The notes under the pieces are model-generated. The model was not told the DNA's origin, ran no database searches, and worked only from the letters and a program-made list of their open reading frames with translations. Shown here in pieces: positions 1 through 10,386 of a stretch of 64,000 bases of DNA. Made by a program: the position numbers and the translations under genes. This stretch comes from Craspedostauros australis (taxonomy: Eukaryota > Bacillariophyta > Bacillariophyceae > Mastogloiales > Achnanthaceae), in assembly GCA_026770025.1 (NCBI GenBank), contig JAMXDE010000009.1, positions 1,401,001 to 1,465,000 of the forward strand. Direction: 5' to 3'. Within the stretch, counting starts at the first letter, position 1, and each line of letters opens with the position of its first letter.

Positions 1-876
1 GAATGCCTCCACGGCAACTGGCACAGCAAGGGCATCTACTACCTGTGCGGATTCCTCCTTTTCCTCGTGATGCTGGGCATCGCTGGATGCGTCGTGCTGT
101 GCAGCAACAAGTGTTCCATCCAAAACTCGATCCCCGCAAGCCTGCAGGAATCGCGATCGGTGGCACAAGGTGATGCGCCCACGCCGATGAGATCCGCTGC
201 TCCATCCGAATCGGAACGGCTGTTGTACAGGCGGCATCGACAGCGCAACGCATCTAGAGACGGTTGCTGCGCATGTTGCCACGACAGCGGCATGGTGTCG
301 TCTCGGCCAAGGTACGGTGGACATCGTACCACCGTCTCCGACGATCTTGCCTGTTACTACTGCTGCGAAGGCTGCTGTCGCGGGTGTGCCGGTTGCGGAG
401 ACGTATGCGACGGCTGCCAGTGTTGCGATGGCTGCAACACCGGTGGCGGAGGAAGTGGCAGCAACGACTGCGATGGCATGCAGGTGTTCATCATCTTTCT
501 GGTGATCGTCGCGATTGTCATGGCGATCGTCGGGTTCGTCGTCGGCATCGTCATCGCCGTGCTTCTGTTCCAACGCACCGTTCAGAATCACCTCCATCTG
601 GTGCAAAAGCGGGAGCTCGTGAAAGAGTTCACCGTCATGGATCTGTCCGCCTACGACATGGACGGCCCGTTGCCCAACGCACCGCCATGTGAGATTCCAC
701 CGCCGGATGAGGATATCGAGCTGCAGACCGGGCAATTCGAAGATGGTCTCAAGAAGGCAACGAAGATGCATCCCGAAACATCTTCCGCGCAAGCATCTTC
801 GCACCCGCCTCCGTCCGCTCCAGTTCTGCAAGAAGACGATGAGCTGTACTTGCAAAAGATGGGGTTGTTGGATTGA
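1..876 (+). CDS. Cys-rich multi-pass membrane protein, 5' end outside window
   Basis: The frame is already open at base 1 and runs to TGA at 874-876, so the true start lies upstream. The ATG at 70 is internal to a hydrophobic segment. The visible part has one membrane segment (about 48-120 nt), a soluble loop of about 80 residues, then a striking cluster of Cys pairs and triplets between nt 347 and 470 (CYYCCEGCCRGCAGC and following). A second long hydrophobic helix follows at nt 480-570, and then a cytosolic-looking tail rich in Pro and acidic residues. The Cys block just before a membrane helix suggests metal binding, palmitoylation or a disulfide-rich extracellular knot; none can be chosen from sequence. 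I do not recognise the family. Similar Cys-rich multi-pass proteins of unknown role are common in heterokonts (inference). Confidence 0.7.
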   Translation, partial: ECLHGNWHSKGIYYLCGFLLFLVMLGIAGCVVLCSNKCSIQNSIPASLQESRSVAQGDAPTPMRSAAPSESERLLYRRHRQRNASRDGCCACCHDSGMVSSRPRYGGHRTTVSDDLACYYCCEGCCRGCAGCGDVCDGCQCCDGCNTGGGGSGSNDCDGMQVFIIFLVIVAIVMAIVGFVVGIVIAVLLFQRTVQNHLHLVQKRELVKEFTVMDLSAYDMDGPLPNAPPCEIPPPDEDIELQTGQFEDGLKKATKMHPETSSAQASSHPPPSAPVLQEDDELYLQKMGLLD

Positions 877-1585
877 GGCGCGCGCGTGTTGTGTGCGTCT
901 ATGTGAGTTGTGTAGAGTGGTGTGAAAAATGGTGGTGTACATATAATAGTACATTGCTGAATTCTGCTGTTGCCATACCACACATACTCGTAGAATAGAA
1001 TATATCAAAGGTAGAGATGGAAATAGGGTTATAGTACCATCCGAGTATGGATCGACTACTGGAACCGTGCGCATAGTAATGTATGCCTTTTCGATAAGCC
1101 GTGTTGGAGTCGCGCGCAAACACAATCGTCTAGCGAAGTATCATGCTCGTATGATAGAGAGATAATGAACGTTGGGAAGTGTACTACTAATAGCTTGACT
1201 CCTACTCGCAAATAGTGCTCGTCCGCGAGCTGCTGACGTTTGGATCGAAGAGAACTCTTGGACACGCAACACCCAACACGCAACACCCAACACGCAACAC
1301 CCAACGGTGAGTTTTGGGAGGTGACGAGACGTGAATCCAACAAGTCGAGACGTCCGAAAACTCAGTTGGCCTGAGCGTGTGGCTCTCTGTGGTGGTTGGC
1401 GATTGTTGTCGTCTGTTGACAAATGCGGACAGAGACCAGCTCCGTTCGTGACGAGTGTGTCGAGCAGGAACAACAACCATTACAAAGGGTCAGGTGGGGG
1501 AGATCGCATCTCGTGAAGGAATTGATTGAACCAGTCCAGCGCCATCATTCTTGCAACTGCTCGCACATTGCATTAGCAACCAAGA
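877..1585. other. Intergenic stretch with tandem repeat and inverted repeat
   Basis: No gene is seen. It holds the 3' flank of the upstream gene, a 6-bp-arm inverted repeat at 1139-1156 around GCTCGT, three copies of a 14-bp unit at 1264-1305, and the 5' flank of the bromodomain gene. Confidence 0.6.
1264..1305. repeat. Tandem repeat, 14-bp unit x 3
   Basis: The unit ACGCAACACCCAAC occurs three times in a row without mismatch. It is a minisatellite-type array in noncoding DNA with no evident function. Confidence 0.9.
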
Positions 1586-4500
1586 ATGTGGAACAGCATC
1601 CATCCCGACTCCGCAAGCGACGACGACGCATCGTACGCCTACGCCAGCGGTCACAGCCGCATGGCCGCCTTGCTCGAGGCCGCCCATGATCGCGATGGCA
1701 TGGACGATGCCGTCGTCACGCAGCAGCCCAGAGGCAAACCGGAGGCCATTGCAGCGCGTTTGGCATCGGCGCGGCGCGTGCAGGAGAAGATGGAGGAGCT
1801 GGACAAGGAGGGCGGCGCGGCTGAGGCGGATGCGGACTTTGACGACGATGACGACGGCAACGACGCGGTGGTGGCGGAAGTTGTCATGGACGACGAAGAG
1901 GATGAGGACGATCGCGCCTACAGAGCCGCCGAAGCGGAACGCAAGAGGAAGCAGCAGCTCAAAGCAAAGTCGAAGGCCAAGGCAAAGCCGAAAGCCAAAG
2001 CGACCAAGGCAAAGCCCAAGAAGGGCGCCTCCGCAAAGTCGCCCAAGAAGACGCCCGTCAAGGCTGCTGCATCCAAGGCGTCCGCCAAGGCAACCATAAA
2101 GGCGGCATCGACGAAGACGCCCAAGAAGACGCCAGCCAAGGCGGCCTCCAAAGCCACAGCCAAGTCAGCGTCCAAGTCGGCATCGAAGTCGACATCCAAG
2201 GCAGCATCCAAGTCAACACCCAAGAAGACACCATCCAAAACTGCCTCCAAGACCCCGTCCAAGGCCACATCGAAGGCCAAGACACCCAAGAAGCCAACGA
2301 AACCAACGAAGCCTACGAAGCCGACGAAGGACTCCAAAGCAACTCCGACCAAACCAAAGGCATCGGCATCCAAAAAGGCAACGGCGGCGATGCTCACCGC
2401 TGCTGCAACTGCGGCCGCCGCATCCGCAACGCCCAAAAAGCGCAAGGCCCCGACACCGAAGAAGAAGAATGATCCCAACATGCCATCGATGCGCGATCCG
2501 GTCAGGCCTATCACCGATGCGGAGTACGACAATCTGGAAGCCCTCATGATCCAATTTTGCAAGGTGCCGCTGCTGGCGGAGTTCAGTCGGCCAGTTGCCC
2601 TTTTGCATCCGGAGGTGAGAACATGCCGTGTTTTCTTGTGTGCATTGTATCCGCCGACTTGCGACGATGATATCTGTCACGTATGTACACTGTAGATGTT
2701 GTATATATGCTGTATATATGTTACATACATGCTCTGTCAACGTACAATCTAACGAATACCCTCCTTTCGTCCCATCTCTCCCTCTCTCTCTCTCTCTCTC
2801 TTCATACCGCGTGCTGTCACACCAATGCAACACGTTGCATCGCATCCAAAAACAGCTCATGGATTCCTACTCGAAGATCGTGAAGAATCCAATCGATCTG
2901 GGAAAGGTCTGCCGCACCATCCGCCGGCGGGACTACGATTCGTTAAGAGAGGTGCAGCTTGACATGTGGCGCATCTTCTCAAACTGCGTGCAGTTCCATT
3001 CCTACCCCACCAACCGCAGTGCCGTCCCATCCTTCCTCTCCATCGCCCTGCATCTGCGAGAGTACTTCAACGCGCTGTGGCAGGAGTTCATGCTGCCGTC
3101 CGATCCTCCCGCGGCCAACGACGAATACGCGGACATGAGCAAGCAGCAGCGTGCCAAGAGGGAAAAGGTCATCAAGAAGCAGATGCTCAAGCGCACCGAG
3201 GACCGTGGCAAGCGACTCACCGTCTCCGGTCTCACCATCATGACGGGCAAGTGCATGGAACGTACGGCGAGGGGCATGCAGAACTTCGTCATGAGCGGTG
3301 GCTGCGTCGACGGGCTCGACACGGAGCCCATCTTCGGGGAGATGGCGGAGGATGACGATCCGGAGCTGCAGCAAGTCGCGGACAACCTCCGCTCGCTGCT
3401 CGCCAAGCTAAACACGTTCGTGGAATCGCAGGATGAGTACGGTATCGACGAATTCGACAAGGACCTCAAGAAATGTTACACGGATGAGGTGCTGGAGAAC
3501 AACTCCGCCTTGCGTTACCAAATCGCCAATCGGCTCAACCGCTTTCTGGGCAAGATCATCGTGCCCATCCACGAGGCCAACTGCCGCGGTGTCACGCAGT
3601 CCAGCATCTGGGGATGCATGGCGGCGGCGGTATGGGCGCGCGAGAGCAGCAAGAAACCGCTGTGGCCGGCCCTCGTCCTGGGAATCATGGCGCCGGAGGA
3701 TCAGCGCGAAGACTGGCACCAGGCGCTGACGGATCGCAACGAGGCCAGACTTCCCGACAAGCTGCGGGTGCAGCTCACGGCGGGCAAACGCAAGGCGGAG
3801 CAATCCATCAAACGTCAGGCCGTAGGACAGATGGAACCGCAGAGCTTCTTCCTCGTCGAGTTCCTCGGCACGCACGAATTCATCTGGGTCAAGGAGAATG
3901 ATATCATCGAGAACTTCGATCCCAACGACGATCCCAATCAGAATCATGCGCAGCCCGGCAGCAGCAAGAAGAAACGTCTCACAGGTCGCAATGCTCACAT
4001 CCTCGGCACCAAGACCTACACGTCCGCGCTGGAGGAAGGCAAGTGGGCGATGGAGGAGTTCGAACTGCAGCTGCAGGATACGTGGGGCGATGGTGACGAC
4101 GACGAGGAAGCGGAGGAGATGAACTACAGCTACAACATCCTGTGCCAATCCGACGAAGAGGCGGAGGAAGAGCAGAACAAGCTCGTGCGCGGCAGCAGGC
4201 CGAGTCTGCTCGACCTTGACGAATGCAACGAGCTGCTGGCCACGGAGGGCCTGCTGGACTTCAGCGCGTTGGCGCGCAAGAATGCGAAGAAGCGTGCGCA
4301 GGAAATGAAGAAGCAGCAGCAGGATGCCGTCAAGAAACAGAAGGCCGATAAGGTCAAGAAACAAAAGGCGGAGGTATCGAAGAAGAAGCAGGCGGCCAAG
4401 ACGAAGGAGCGAGAGCTCAAGAAAGAGCAGCGCGACTTGGAACGCCGACGCAAGAAGCGATCGCGCGAACGCGACAAGGCGCTGAAAATGAACGTCAAGA

Positions 4501-5030
4501 AGGTGAAGGAAGAGGATGCCCTCAAAACGGCGACGGGTCGGCGCAACATGATCTGCGACAAGGGTGCCAGAGCAAAGGCCGTCGTCGAAGGCTACCTGCA
4601 ACGCGCATCCACCGAGAAGTACAAGACGCTGGCGTTTGGTGGCGTGATGGGGATTTCCGCTGCAAACGTCGAGCCCAACGGACTGCTCGGAATGGCGCTC
4701 GCCTTTCGTGCTGCCGCAGGCGAACTCAACATGACCGACGATGGTGGCGAACAGCAACGGCAGCTGCGACCGTGGCTTACCATCGACGTCGACAGCAAGA
4801 AGACCGAAGGCGAACGCATCGAGGCATTGCAGAAACAGGTTGAATTGCTGAATATCGCAATCGCCAGGACGAAAGCAAACACAGCGCGAAGGATTCAAAT
4901 TGGGGACGACCTCGACAAGAGGAAATTCCATTTTGATGATAGAATAACGCGCAATGACAACGCCGCCCGAGAGAATCCATTGAAGAAGAAAAAGAAGTCG
5001 CTTTCGGCATCAGAGAAGGCTTCTGCGTGA
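1586..5030 (+). CDS. Bromodomain-PWWP chromatin protein with H1-like N-terminus
   Basis: Two exons, 1586-2614 and 2856-5030, join in phase 0 (GAG/GTGAGA donor, AACAG acceptor) and give about 1067 residues. The join matters because it completes the bromodomain: the acidic/basic N-terminus ends in helix Z and the second exon continues with LMDSYSKIVKNPIDLGKV, the typical ZA-loop region, followed by NCVQFHSYPTNR (residues about 309-425). Residues about 125-300 are a long Lys/Ala/Ser/Thr/Pro tract with many KTPKK/SKA units, like the tail of linker histone H1. A PWWP-type fold follows at about 590-700 (AAAVWARE, KPLWPALVLGIM, FFLVEFLGTHEFIWVKEN). A Lys/Glu-rich coiled coil lies at about 815-900. 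It probably reads acetylated (bromodomain) and methylated (PWWP) histone tails in the nucleus. The intron carries a CT-rich tract before the acceptor. Confidence 0.87.
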
Positions 5031-5161
5031 GGCACTTGGGTCGACAGAGTGAGTAGTTTTGGATGGCGGGCACAGTATTGCTGGCCTACCGTACTCTACC
5101 ACGTCATAAATAGAGCACCATCATGGCGTCATCATCCTTGTTGCTATTCACATGTGCACTA

Positions 5162-6829
5162 TTACTCTAACTTTGGCACTGCAACGCCCAGCATCGTATC
5201 CCGCGTGATGATACGTCGCAGTTCATCATCGCTCCAACCTTCCGTTCCCTCCGGACGCTCAGGAAGGACCAGGTACCGATGATCTGCGGTGGAGTCATGA
5301 ACACGGATGCTCTTTGCGGATGGCAACTGCAGCCCAAATTCTGACAAGACGCTGCGCGGCTCACGCACCGCGCGGGAACGGTACTCTCTCGATTTGTACC
5401 ACGCAGGCGCGATGCCCAGCAAACCGCTGGGGTAGCAGCTGCACAACGTGCAAACGATGATGTTGTGCGTCGTGTCAGTGTTCGGTACCACAGTCAACAC
5501 CGTCGGGGCGTTGGGATTCGAGGTTTCAATGTCCATCTCCCTGGCTGCGGATGGGGCATCCGCCAGCAGCCGGTCGCGAAAGCCAGGATCCGTCCATGCA
5601 CGCAACACCAGCGAGGCGCCTAGCAAGTTCTTGCCGGCCGTGTCCAGCTTCTCACACATGACACGGATTTCGTCCGGCGAGATGATGTTTGCCTCCACAA
5701 GGATCTTCAGCAACGCTGCATGCAAGGCCTGACCTGGCCGAGGCGGACCTTCCTTGGCGACGGCGCGTCGCTCCACCGTCTGTCTGGGCTCGTGCGTGTG
5801 CGCGTCGTCGCCATGGCCGTGGCCGTGGCTGTGGTCATGACTGTGAATATGATTGTGGCCATCATCGTGGCTTCCCTCGGGAGGTTCGCAATCTCCTCCG
5901 GATGTGTGGTCAAACAACGTTGATAGGATGCTCTCATCTCCATTGGTGCTGTCGTAGGCATGCCCCTCTGATTTGTCGGATGCCTCCAGCCAGTGCTCGT
6001 ACACCTCAGCTTCCACCACGTCAGAGTTGGACGAGGAGGAGGAGGTGGACTCGCCGGTGTGCTGCTCAGGCCAGATGTCCTGAAAGCGGAAACGTACGCG
6101 GTACAGTTGCGCGGGTGGGGCCTCCATGCCGAATGCTAAAAAAGAAGGATCCGCGAATCGATCGCAGATGCGTTCGATTTCACCGTGCACACCGTAGATG
6201 TATCCCGGAGTTCGAACGTGCGGACGGCGCCATTCCACCTTGTTGGACAGGTATGGTTTGACCCGCACCGGCTGTCCCACCGTGAACTTGGGCGTTGCAT
6301 CTGTGGACTGCGATGCATCCGAATCATCGCCGATCAGCGTACTCATGAGGACACTTTTGCCGATGACGCCCTTGTCCAGCAGCAAGGACGTCATGGCGGC
6401 GCTCCATCTCTCGTAATACGACCAATCCTCGTACTGCGCTGGCGTCAACGCCTCTACGGATCGACGAAGTTCGTCTGTGGAGACGATGCCCTTGATGGCA
6501 AGGACGGCGAACATTGCGTGGCATTGCTGTTCCCAGGCAAGCAGATCCTCGTTCGCTTTTGCACCAGGTACTGGTCCGAACACGCTTTGCGATCCACCAA
6601 CGTCATGCGGGAAACCAGCATCGAACGATGATGACGCCCATCTCTTCGTGTTGGAGCGGAAGGCACGGTGCGGATCCGTCGATGGAACAGCAATAGGAGG
6701 AGTGGTGATGCTGCGGTGCTCAAAGTTGCCAATGGGACGAAGCGTGGATGCTGCACCAATCCAAGCAGAACACTTCCTCCAAGCCGCCGCGCCGCGGTGT
6801 GCGCGCAATGTCATTCGTCGGGCAATCAT
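5162..6829 (-). CDS. Nitrile hydratase, fused beta-alpha subunits, cobalt type
   Basis: One exon of 555 residues. The N-terminal half is the beta subunit (EDWSYYERWSAAMTSLLLDKGVI, then HVRTPGYIYGVHGEIERICD and the AQLYRVRFRFQDIWPE barrel). It is followed by a His/Asp/Gly-rich linker at residues about 323-348. The C-terminal half is the alpha subunit, with the metal claw VCTLCSC at about 455-461 and PAWYKSREYRSRAVREPRSVL behind it. Nitrile hydratase converts nitriles to amides. The Thr in CTLC marks the cobalt rather than the iron form. Beta-alpha fusions with a His-rich bridge are known from some eukaryotes (choanoflagellates and certain algae), unlike the separate bacterial subunits. I chose the ATG at 6829 because it starts a basic, hydroxyl-rich leader like a mitochondrial presequence. 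An upstream in-frame ATG at 6937 adds 36 residues that do not look coding. The usual PWP after the claw is altered. Confidence 0.9.
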   Translation of the reverse strand: MIARRMTLRAHRGAAAWRKCSAWIGAASTLRPIGNFEHRSITTPPIAVPSTDPHRAFRSNTKRWASSSFDAGFPHDVGGSQSVFGPVPGAKANEDLLAWEQQCHAMFAVLAIKGIVSTDELRRSVEALTPAQYEDWSYYERWSAAMTSLLLDKGVIGKSVLMSTLIGDDSDASQSTDATPKFTVGQPVRVKPYLSNKVEWRRPHVRTPGYIYGVHGEIERICDRFADPSFLAFGMEAPPAQLYRVRFRFQDIWPEQHTGESTSSSSSNSDVVEAEVYEHWLEASDKSEGHAYDSTNGDESILSTLFDHTSGGDCEPPEGSHDDGHNHIHSHDHSHGHGHGDDAHTHEPRQTVERRAVAKEGPPRPGQALHAALLKILVEANIISPDEIRVMCEKLDTAGKNLLGASLVLRAWTDPGFRDRLLADAPSAAREMDIETSNPNAPTVLTVVPNTDTTHNIIVCTLCSCYPSGLLGIAPAWYKSREYRSRAVREPRSVLSEFGLQLPSAKSIRVHDSTADHRYLVLPERPEGTEGWSDDELRRIITRDTMLGVAVPKLE

Positions 6830-7399
6830 CGTCGATCGTTGATGTGATGTGATGTGGGATGCAATGCTCCGTTGGGCTCTGGGATGTTGTGAGATTGCAT
6901 TGCCTGGATTGAGTTGTGAAGGGTCAGCACCTCCCAACCTGCTACCAAATGCAAGATACGACCTGCGAGAACATCAACGTCGTCGCGGGCTCCCCAAGAA
7001 CGCAGTTCGCGCACGAGGAATCGCAAAGGTTGCGGTCTTGGTTGACCGGACTGACAGATACGTCGAAACACGAATTCGAAAGTGTTTCAATATTGATACT
7101 CTCAACGGACATGTGGGTTCGTGAATGGTTTGTGAGCGGCGAGAGTGGAGCGAAAACGAACAAGACGACTGAACCCCACATCAAACGAATCACCGTGGCT
7201 GATCGTGGCCAGACATGTTGGACGGTGTTTCAGCACATCCGACCCACCATCACGCGGCATTGCCACATTGGACGTACTACTATGGCCATTATCGCACATT
7301 TGATCACAGAGTAGCAACATCGATAGAGCAGAAAGAAGAACGACGCCAATCCATTGCATGCAACTGGATTGCTGCAGGTCGCATACTAGTTGAAGCAAG
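6830..7399. other. Divergent promoter region, nitrile hydratase / Pelota
   Basis: No gene is seen between the starts of two divergent genes. Repeated GATGT lies near 6840-6856. I see no convincing TATA box. Confidence 0.5.
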
Positions 7400-8629
7400 A
7401 TGAGGGTGGAAAAGAAGAGCATCAGCGCGAAGGACGGCAGCGGATACATCCGGCTGTGTCCCACGACGTCGGAAGATCTGTGGCACGCGTACAACCTGCT
7501 GCAGCTGGGCGACTTCGTGACGACGACGACGATCCGCAAGGTCGTGAAGACCTCCACGACAGGATCGACGACGTCGGCGAAGAAGCGCATGAACCTGAAG
7601 GTCGAACTCAAGAAGGTGGACTTCGACACTGACGTGCTGCAGGTGCGACTCAGCGGTCCCAACCAGCTGGAGCGCGAAGACGTGCGCATCGGGGCCTACC
7701 ACACGCTCACGCTGGAGATCAACCAATCCTTCAGCATCGAGAAGGCGTGCTGGGATCAGATCTACCTCGACATCATCGCCGATGCCACCAATCCCGAGCG
7801 CAATGCCGAGATCGCCGCCGTCACCATGCACACGGGACTGTGCCACGTCTGCCTCGTCACGGGGGCGCTCACCATCACGAAGGCCCGCATCGAGGTCAAC
7901 ATTCCCAAGAAGCGGACGGGGTCGTCGCAGAATGCCAAGGCGGTCAAGAAGTTCTACGAGGCCATATACCAGGCGTTGCTGCGGCACATCGACTTCAACA
8001 AGGTCAAGGTCGTGCTGCTGGCGTCGCCGGGCTACGTCAAGGACGATCTCTTCAAGTACGTGCAGGAGGAGGCCGTGCGTCGCGAGGACCGTCCGTTCAT
8101 CGAGAACAAGTCCAAGTTCGTCCTGTGCAAGGCTTCGTCCGGTCACAAGCACGCGCTGGAGGAGGTGTTTTCCGATGATTCCATCATGTCGAAGATGACA
8201 GACACGAAGGTGGCCAGGGAAGTGCAGGTGCTCAACAAATTCATGCGCATGATGGACACGGATCCTGACAGGGCCTACTACGGTTACGATCACGTCGCCA
8301 AGGCGCATGAAGAGCTGGCCATCGATTCGTTGCTCGTGACGGATCAACTGTTTCGCAGCTCGGACGTTAAGCTGCGGAGGAAGTATGTGGATTTGGTGGA
8401 GTCGGTGCGTGAAAATGGAGGCAAGACCTTCGTCTTCAGTTCCATGCACGTGTCGGGACAGCAGCTGCAGCAGGTGTCGGGTGTTGCCGCCATCCTTAGA
8501 TATCCGCTGCCCGATCTGGATGAGCTGGAGGAACTCGCTAATCAAGCGCCCGAGGAAGCGGTGGAGTCAGACGATGAGTACGATCCGTTGCAGCGAGTCA
8601 ATGATGACATAGCGGACATGAATTTATAA
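7400..8629 (+). CDS. PELO: Pelota/Dom34, ribosome rescue factor
   Basis: Single exon, 409 residues, the normal length for eukaryotic Pelota. Its start MRVEKKSISAKDGSGYIRLCPTTSEDLWHAYNLLQLGD is typical of domain 1. The central domain (LCHVCLVTGALTITKARIEVNIPKKR, VKVVLLASPGYVKDDLF, FVLCKASSGHKHALEEVF) and the C-terminal domain (AYYGYDHVAKAHEELAIDSLLV, then an acidic end) are all present. Pelota resembles release factor eRF1 but lacks the GGQ hydrolysis loop; the corresponding central-domain site here is SPGYVKD, as expected. With the GTPase Hbs1 it opens stalled 80S ribosomes in no-go and nonstop decay. It acts in the cytosol. The 3' end lies 84 bp from the end of the convergent dephospho-CoA kinase gene, so the 3' UTRs must overlap. 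Confidence 0.96.
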   Translation: MRVEKKSISAKDGSGYIRLCPTTSEDLWHAYNLLQLGDFVTTTTIRKVVKTSTTGSTTSAKKRMNLKVELKKVDFDTDVLQVRLSGPNQLEREDVRIGAYHTLTLEINQSFSIEKACWDQIYLDIIADATNPERNAEIAAVTMHTGLCHVCLVTGALTITKARIEVNIPKKRTGSSQNAKAVKKFYEAIYQALLRHIDFNKVKVVLLASPGYVKDDLFKYVQEEAVRREDRPFIENKSKFVLCKASSGHKHALEEVFSDDSIMSKMTDTKVAREVQVLNKFMRMMDTDPDRAYYGYDHVAKAHEELAIDSLLVTDQLFRSSDVKLRRKYVDLVESVRENGGKTFVFSSMHVSGQQLQQVSGVAAILRYPLPDLDELEELANQAPEEAVESDDEYDPLQRVNDDIADMNL

Positions 8630-8713
8630 TACAGCACAGCGCTTTGCTGCTGCACTCCATTGCGTTTCGCTGTGCTGCTCTTTGCTGGAGCGTATTGCAG
8701 TATGCGATGCATC

Positions 8714-9712
8714 TTACTTGGTGTTCCACGCCGCGTCATCTTGCAACATCTTGGCCAACGCCGATTTCAAATCATCCAGCGTCCCATCGTTGTCAATCAC
8801 GCCCGTCACCACACCGTTCCGCACTTCGTCTTCCAAATTCCCAATCCCCCTCCTCGACTCTTGCGCGGCAATGCGCTTCAAGGCTTCCTCCTGCGACAAT
8901 CCGCGCGTGTCTTGCAACCGCTGCAAGGCCGTGTCCTGCGATGTGCGGATCACCCAGACACCATCCACCACATCCTCCCAGTCGGCATCCAACAGCACGG
9001 CCGCTTCCAAAATGACGATGCCCCGTTGCTTGGCTTGCAGTTCTTGAATTTGCGATTGGATTTTGAGCTTGATTTGTGGCCAGACCAGTCGTTCCAATTT
9101 CTGTGAATCGTGCGGTTAGTTGAGTTTGTGTGGCATCCATAAATGCACTCACGACAAGTTATGCGTGCCGACACGTACCTTCATTTGATCGGGATCCGAA
9201 AAGACGATGGCACCCAACTTCGGACGATTGACTTCCTGCGGATCATTTTGCAGCACGTCCTGGCCAAATTCTTCTCCGATCAATCGTACTGTCTCGCTGC
9301 CCGGGCTGTAGACGGAATGTCCGATGGAATCGGCGTCTGTATTGTGGAAGAGTGTGAGAGGTTGTTGTCGTCATTGAGTAAATTGCTGCACGACGAGAAC
9401 ATCGGCGTTTGTCGACGTACCTAAATGAGCCAGACAATTGAATTCCGACACGAGCAGTTTGCATGCCGTGCTCTTGCCCGAACCAATGCCCCCGCAGACT
9501 CCCAACACCCTGAAGGGTTTGGCGTTGGTACCCCTGGATGACGCTGACATGGTGTCCCGCAATGCCGTCGTCGATAATGAATGTTGCAGCGGCAATGTGG
9601 AAGTTGTTCGATGGATTGCGAAAGATGCGGAAGATGCTGGGAAGGCAAGGAGGCAGAAGAACGGAACGATGGTCTTGCGGCAGCGAGCGTACGCCATCGA
9701 TGGTCGGAGCAT
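8714..9712 (-). CDS. COAE: Dephospho-CoA kinase, three exons, targeted
   Basis: Three exons on the minus strand: 9421-9712, 9179-9336 and 8714-9100 (278 residues). The frame agrees across both joins (TTAG/GTACGT ... CAG/ACGCC, and ATGAAG/GTACGT ... CACAG/AAATTG). The product has the P-loop GVCGGIGSGKST, the middle segment LDADSIGHSVYSPGSETVRL...NRPKLGAIVF, and the C-terminal LERLVWPQIK, VILEAAVLLDADWED and RLSQEEALKRIAAQ-type segments. This enzyme phosphorylates dephospho-CoA with ATP in the last step of CoA synthesis. About 60 residues precede the kinase: a hydrophobic signal-like stretch (TIVPFFCLLAFPASSA) followed by SFAI and a Ser/Thr-rich region, much like a heterokont plastid leader. 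Plastid or ER location is inference. The start could also be the ATG at 9697. Confidence 0.9.
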
Positions 9713-10386
9713 GCTTTCGTTCGTCGAGCGCGTCGTTTGCTTTCTCTGGAGGGATTGAACACGTTTGAGGGAGAGGAAAGTGATGGCCCATTACGACTAT
9801 TGGTAGAGTGGGAGCACAGGAGGTTCAAACAGGTGATGGATGTCCGATGGATTGATCGATTCAGCAATCATAACCACCGCATCGTTGAAGTGATGTTGAT
9901 GTCGGAGTGATCGTGACGTGATGTGACGTCAATCACGATTTGGCGGGAGTGGATTGACACCAAGAAACCTCCACAACGCAAAAAAGATTGCCACACAACA
10001 CACCTCCCATCCAATCCACAGATGCCATCAGAAGGCTTCCGCAAAGGCCGCCGAAGTTCTCTTGTGTGGATGCTGTTGATGGATCTGCGGCTGACAGCGT
10101 CGTCGAGGTTTCTTCGGTCGGAAGGACCCTGCTCCGCAGACGTCAATCCACTCCCATTGCGCTGACTCCTCTTGCAGCTGACTACTAGTACACGACCACC
10201 ACATGCCACCACTCCACCAACAGTGGAAAGGAAAGATCGTGACACAAGTGGCCGCTGGTGCAATCGGATAGGCGAGAAGTGGCAACCGGAGAAGAATCAG
10301 GGATCAGAGGCAGGAGCAATAGAAGCAACGACGGGATCGGAAGCAGAAGAAGAACAAATCAGCGTCGTTATTATTGATCGATCATC
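9713..10386. other. Divergent promoter region, CoA kinase / bestrophin
   Basis: No gene is seen. The stretch contains repeated TGATGT/TGACGT words near 9890-9930 and purine-rich sequence before 10,380. No reading frame has recognisable protein character. Confidence 0.45.
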
